From: Thioalkalivibrio sp.
GTDB taxonomy: Bacteria > Pseudomonadota > Gammaproteobacteria > Ectothiorhodospirales > Ectothiorhodospiraceae
Assembly: GCA_007119005.1 (NCBI GenBank)
Contig: SKQM01000180.1
Location: forward strand, 1-6,893
Length of the DNA stretch: 6,893 bases
Direction of reading: 5' to 3'
Shown: one piece after another, positions 6,674 to 6,893 of the stretch
How positions within the stretch are numbered: position 1 is the first letter of the stretch
How the letters are laid out: every line of letters starts with the position of its first letter
The notes under the pieces: model-generated
The model's database searches: none
What the model was told of the DNA's origin: nothing
What the model saw: the letters and a program-made list of their open reading frames with translations, nothing else
Translations under genes and position numbers: made by a program

Positions 6674-6691
6674 TGGAAAGGATCCTTTCCA
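6674..6691. promoter_or_regulatory. 18-base perfect palindrome in the rnr / tRNA-Leu divergent region
   Basis: TGGAAAGGATCCTTTCCA is identical on both strands. It lies 32 bases upstream of the rnr ATG and ends 27 bases before the -35 box of the tRNA promoter. As DNA it has the symmetry of a dimeric regulator site; as rnr leader RNA it would form a 7-pair hairpin with a GAUC loop. No U-run follows in the rnr direction (CGACTCCGGGG follows), so it is not an intrinsic terminator for that strand. I do not recognise it as the site of a named regulator. Confidence 0.5.
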
Positions 6692-6718
6692 ACGCTCCAT
6701 TCGGGACATTCACATGGA

Positions 6719-6747
6719 TTGACACGTCGTACGGAGAACTCTATATT
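6719..6747 (+). promoter_or_regulatory. Near-consensus sigma-70 promoter of tRNA-Leu(CAG)
   Basis: TTGACA (6719-6724, perfect), a 17-base spacer, and TATATT (6742-6747, 5 of 6). It is immediately followed by GCGCGCTC, a GC-rich discriminator of the type seen at stable-RNA promoters under ppGpp/DksA stringent control. Predicted start of transcription is near 6754, about 34 bases before the mature tRNA. Strength and regulation are inferred from known promoter rules. Confidence 0.88.
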
Positions 6748-6748
6748 G

Positions 6749-6765
6749 CGCGCTCCTGAAGCGCG
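6749..6765 (+). repeat. Inverted repeat spanning the tRNA promoter discriminator and start point
   Basis: Perfect 6-base arms CGCGCT and AGCGCG separated by CCTGA. It overlaps the predicted transcription start, so it could be a protein-binding site. It is unlikely to form a full RNA hairpin because most of the first arm is probably not transcribed. It may also be a chance product of the GC-rich discriminator. Confidence 0.4.
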
Positions 6766-6787
6766 GGACCGGAAGGTCCATCCTCAT

Positions 6788-6874
6788 GCCGAGGTGGCGG
6801 AATTGGTAGACGCGCTAGCTTCAGGTGCTAGTGGGCGTAAGCTCGTGGAGGTTCAAGTCCTCTCCTCGGCACCA
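6788..6874 (+). tRNA. tRNA-Leu, anticodon CAG (reads CUG)
   Basis: Class II tRNA of 87 bases, including an encoded 3' CCA. The acceptor stem is GCCGAGG (6788-6794) with CCTCGGC (6864-6870), discriminator A at 6871, then CCA. The D arm contains AATTGGTAGAC. The anticodon stem CTAGC / GCTAG (6815-6819, 6827-6831) encloses the loop TTCAGGT, with anticodon CAG at 6822-6824. A long variable arm (TGGGCGTAAGCTCGT) follows, then the T arm GGAGG-TTCAAGT-CCTCT. The body closely resembles E. coli tRNA-Leu(CAG). It is transcribed away from rnr by its own strong promoter. The remaining bases to the window edge (6875-6893) show no recognisable terminator or second tRNA. Confidence 0.98.
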
Positions 6875-6893
6875 TCACTCTCTCTTCCCTGAC

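Overview
The window is a dense, high-GC chromosomal stretch of core translation, RNA-processing and replication genes. It most resembles a gammaproteobacterium: S6, S18, L9, RNase R, RlmB and DnaB all read close to the E. coli proteins, and the tRNA-Leu(CAG) is almost the E. coli sequence. The high GC, the absence of priB and the presence of a DUF2232 membrane-protein gene between rpsR and rplI point away from enterics. They suggest a Pseudomonas-like or purple-sulfur/Ectothiorhodospiraceae-like lineage (for example Thioalkalivibrio). That placement is inference.

Layout, right to left, because every protein gene is on the minus strand. A tRNA-Leu(CAG) gene with a near-consensus promoter reads rightwards at 6788-6874. 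Divergent from it, rnr (RNase R) and rlmB (23S rRNA Gm2251 methyltransferase) form a unit whose stop and start overlap by 4 bases. A 216-base gap (2942-3157) carries a plausible sigma-70 promoter and a structured leader. Then comes the ribosomal protein operon rpsF (S6) - rpsR (S18) - DUF2232 gene - rplI (L9) - dnaB. The replicative helicase gene dnaB runs off the left edge; 241 codons are present, ending just after its Walker A motif.

The genes share a theme. Two are small-subunit proteins that bind 16S rRNA as a pair (S6:S18), one is a large-subunit protein (L9), one modifies 23S rRNA (RlmB), one degrades structured and defective RNA (RNase R), and one supplies the tRNA for CUG, a frequent codon in GC-rich genomes. 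The linkage rnr-rlmB near rpsF-rpsR-rplI is also found in E. coli. There is no gene-free stretch longer than 300 bases. I saw no insertion sequence, CRISPR array, phage gene or convincing intrinsic terminator.

I found no undescribed multi-gene system. The points most worth a second look are the long arginine-rich tail of RNase R, the 18-base perfect palindrome in the rnr/tRNA divergent region, the hairpins of the rpsF leader (candidate S6:S18 autoregulatory site), and the uncharacterised membrane protein embedded in a ribosomal protein operon.
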